Below are positions 63,615-64,000 of a stretch of DNA of 64,000 nucleotides, in pieces. How positions within the stretch are numbered: the stretch's first letter is position 1; the number at the start of each line of letters is the position of its first letter. The DNA lies in assembly GCA_024640955.1 (NCBI GenBank), contig JAHEDZ010000011.1, positions 4,403 through 68,402 of the forward strand, given 5' to 3'. The notes under the pieces are model-generated. The model did no database searches, was not told the origin of the DNA, and worked only from the letters and a program-made list of their open reading frames with translations. This DNA is from Oceanospirillaceae bacterium. Lineage in GTDB: Bacteria; Pseudomonadota; Gammaproteobacteria; Pseudomonadales; Balneatricaceae. Made by a program: the position numbers and the translations under genes.

Positions 63615-64000
63615 ATGAGTGACAGCAACGAACTAGTGAGAACAGAGAAAGAGAAAGTCGTTTATCTGCGACTTAACCGCCCCGGTAAACTCAATACGCT
63701 CTCTGAAAATGTGATCAGTCGACTGGAACAAGAGATTGCAGCGATTAACGCCGACCCAGAAGTTCGCTGCGTCGTTTTAAGCGCTGAAGGCCGGGCGTTC
63801 TGTGCCGGACATGACCTTGAGCAGATGCGCGCAAATCCAGAACACGCCTACTATCAAACACTGTTCAAGCGCTGCGGGAAAATGATGCAGAGTTTGGTGT
63901 CACTGCCCGTTCCCGTAATTGCCCAAGTGCAAGGTGCGGCTGTTGCAGCAGGCTGCCAGCTGGTCGCCAGCTGTGATCTCGCCATTGCGGGTAAAAGCGC
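63615..64000 (+). CDS. Enoyl-CoA hydratase/isomerase family protein (3' truncated)
   Basis: 128 residues are visible before the window end. It starts MSDSNELVRTEKEKVVYLRL with GGAG 9 nt upstream. Crotonase-fold features: NRPGKLNTLSENVIS, CVVLSAEGRAFCAGHDLEQM (oxyanion hole), and AQVQGAAVAAGCQLVASCDL (second oxyanion glycine). The gene resembles ECHDC3-type hydratases. The catalytic Glu positions lie beyond the window end. Confidence 0.93.
   Translation, partial: MSDSNELVRTEKEKVVYLRLNRPGKLNTLSENVISRLEQEIAAINADPEVRCVVLSAEGRAFCAGHDLEQMRANPEHAYYQTLFKRCGKMMQSLVSLPVPVIAQVQGAAVAAGCQLVASCDLAIAGKS

Overview
The window looks like chromosome from a marine gammaproteobacterium of the Oceanospirillales type (Marinobacterium/Neptuniibacter-like). 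This is inferred from the gene content: rep-comM-ubiK-glnK-amtB in a row, recCBD without ptrA, long-type (class II) ilvC divergent from ilvY, cpxRA divergent from a cpxP/spy gene, and a base composition slightly above half G+C. There are no rRNA or tRNA genes, no CRISPR array, and no phage or intact insertion sequence. Coding density is high. The first and last genes are cut by the window ends.

Layout. 1-3887: end of an OmpR-type regulator, a TorS-like hybrid kinase and a periplasmic binding protein (a TorR/S/T-like sensing operon). 3923-7857: rep helicase, comM and ubiK on the minus strand. 7858-10441: nitrogen-control block, with two tandem NtrC-like sites (plus a weaker third) and a sigma-54 promoter ahead of glnK-amtB, followed by a second PII gene. 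10491-13081: cpxA/cpxR and a divergent cpxP/spy gene sharing an exact CpxR box. 13083-19715: an operon for uptake and hydrolysis of a glycosylglycerate-like solute (binding protein, two permeases, ATPase, GH63-type hydrolase), controlled by a divergent LacI-family repressor with two candidate operators. 19717-22841: an orphan BrxR/CapW-type WYL regulator, a tiny exported protein and an Atm1-type ABC exporter. 23064-28757: LysR/GMC oxidoreductase pair, exported DsrE-like protein, MaoC hydratase, SulP transporter, RRM protein. 28885-38224: recC-recB-recD. 38248-40869: small coiled-coil protein, enolase-superfamily dehydratase, a decayed YitT gene and a voltage-gated channel with an unusually acidic filter. 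41026-47699: RhlE helicase, MsbA-like exporter, DapA-like lyase, ChaC, ModF. 47816-52067: ilvC/ilvY, a Sel1 protein and an exported unknown. 52141-57992: hybrid kinase, a GNAT remnant, and an operon of exported amidohydrolase, PhyH dioxygenase, hydratase and DMT exporter. 58015-64000: DUF3127 protein, M1-like peptidase, small unknown, Tat-exported multicopper oxidase, acyl-CoA ligase and a truncated enoyl-CoA hydratase gene.

Regulatory and repeat structure is the richest part. Two dispersed repeat families are visible. One is a palindrome built on AAAGGGG-5 nt-CCCCTTT; it overlaps the stop codons of ilvY and of the hybrid kinase and sits directly against the Shine-Dalgarno of the GMC gene. 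The other is a REP-like GTAGGAGCG/CGCTCCTAC element that fills the gaps between many genes.

No wholly new defence or mobile system was found. The most interesting items are the orphan BrxR/CapW regulator, the Ca-channel-like pore sequence, the complete glycosylglycerate regulon, the uncharacterised PhyH/amidohydrolase/hydratase/DMT operon, and two gene remnants (YitT, GNAT).
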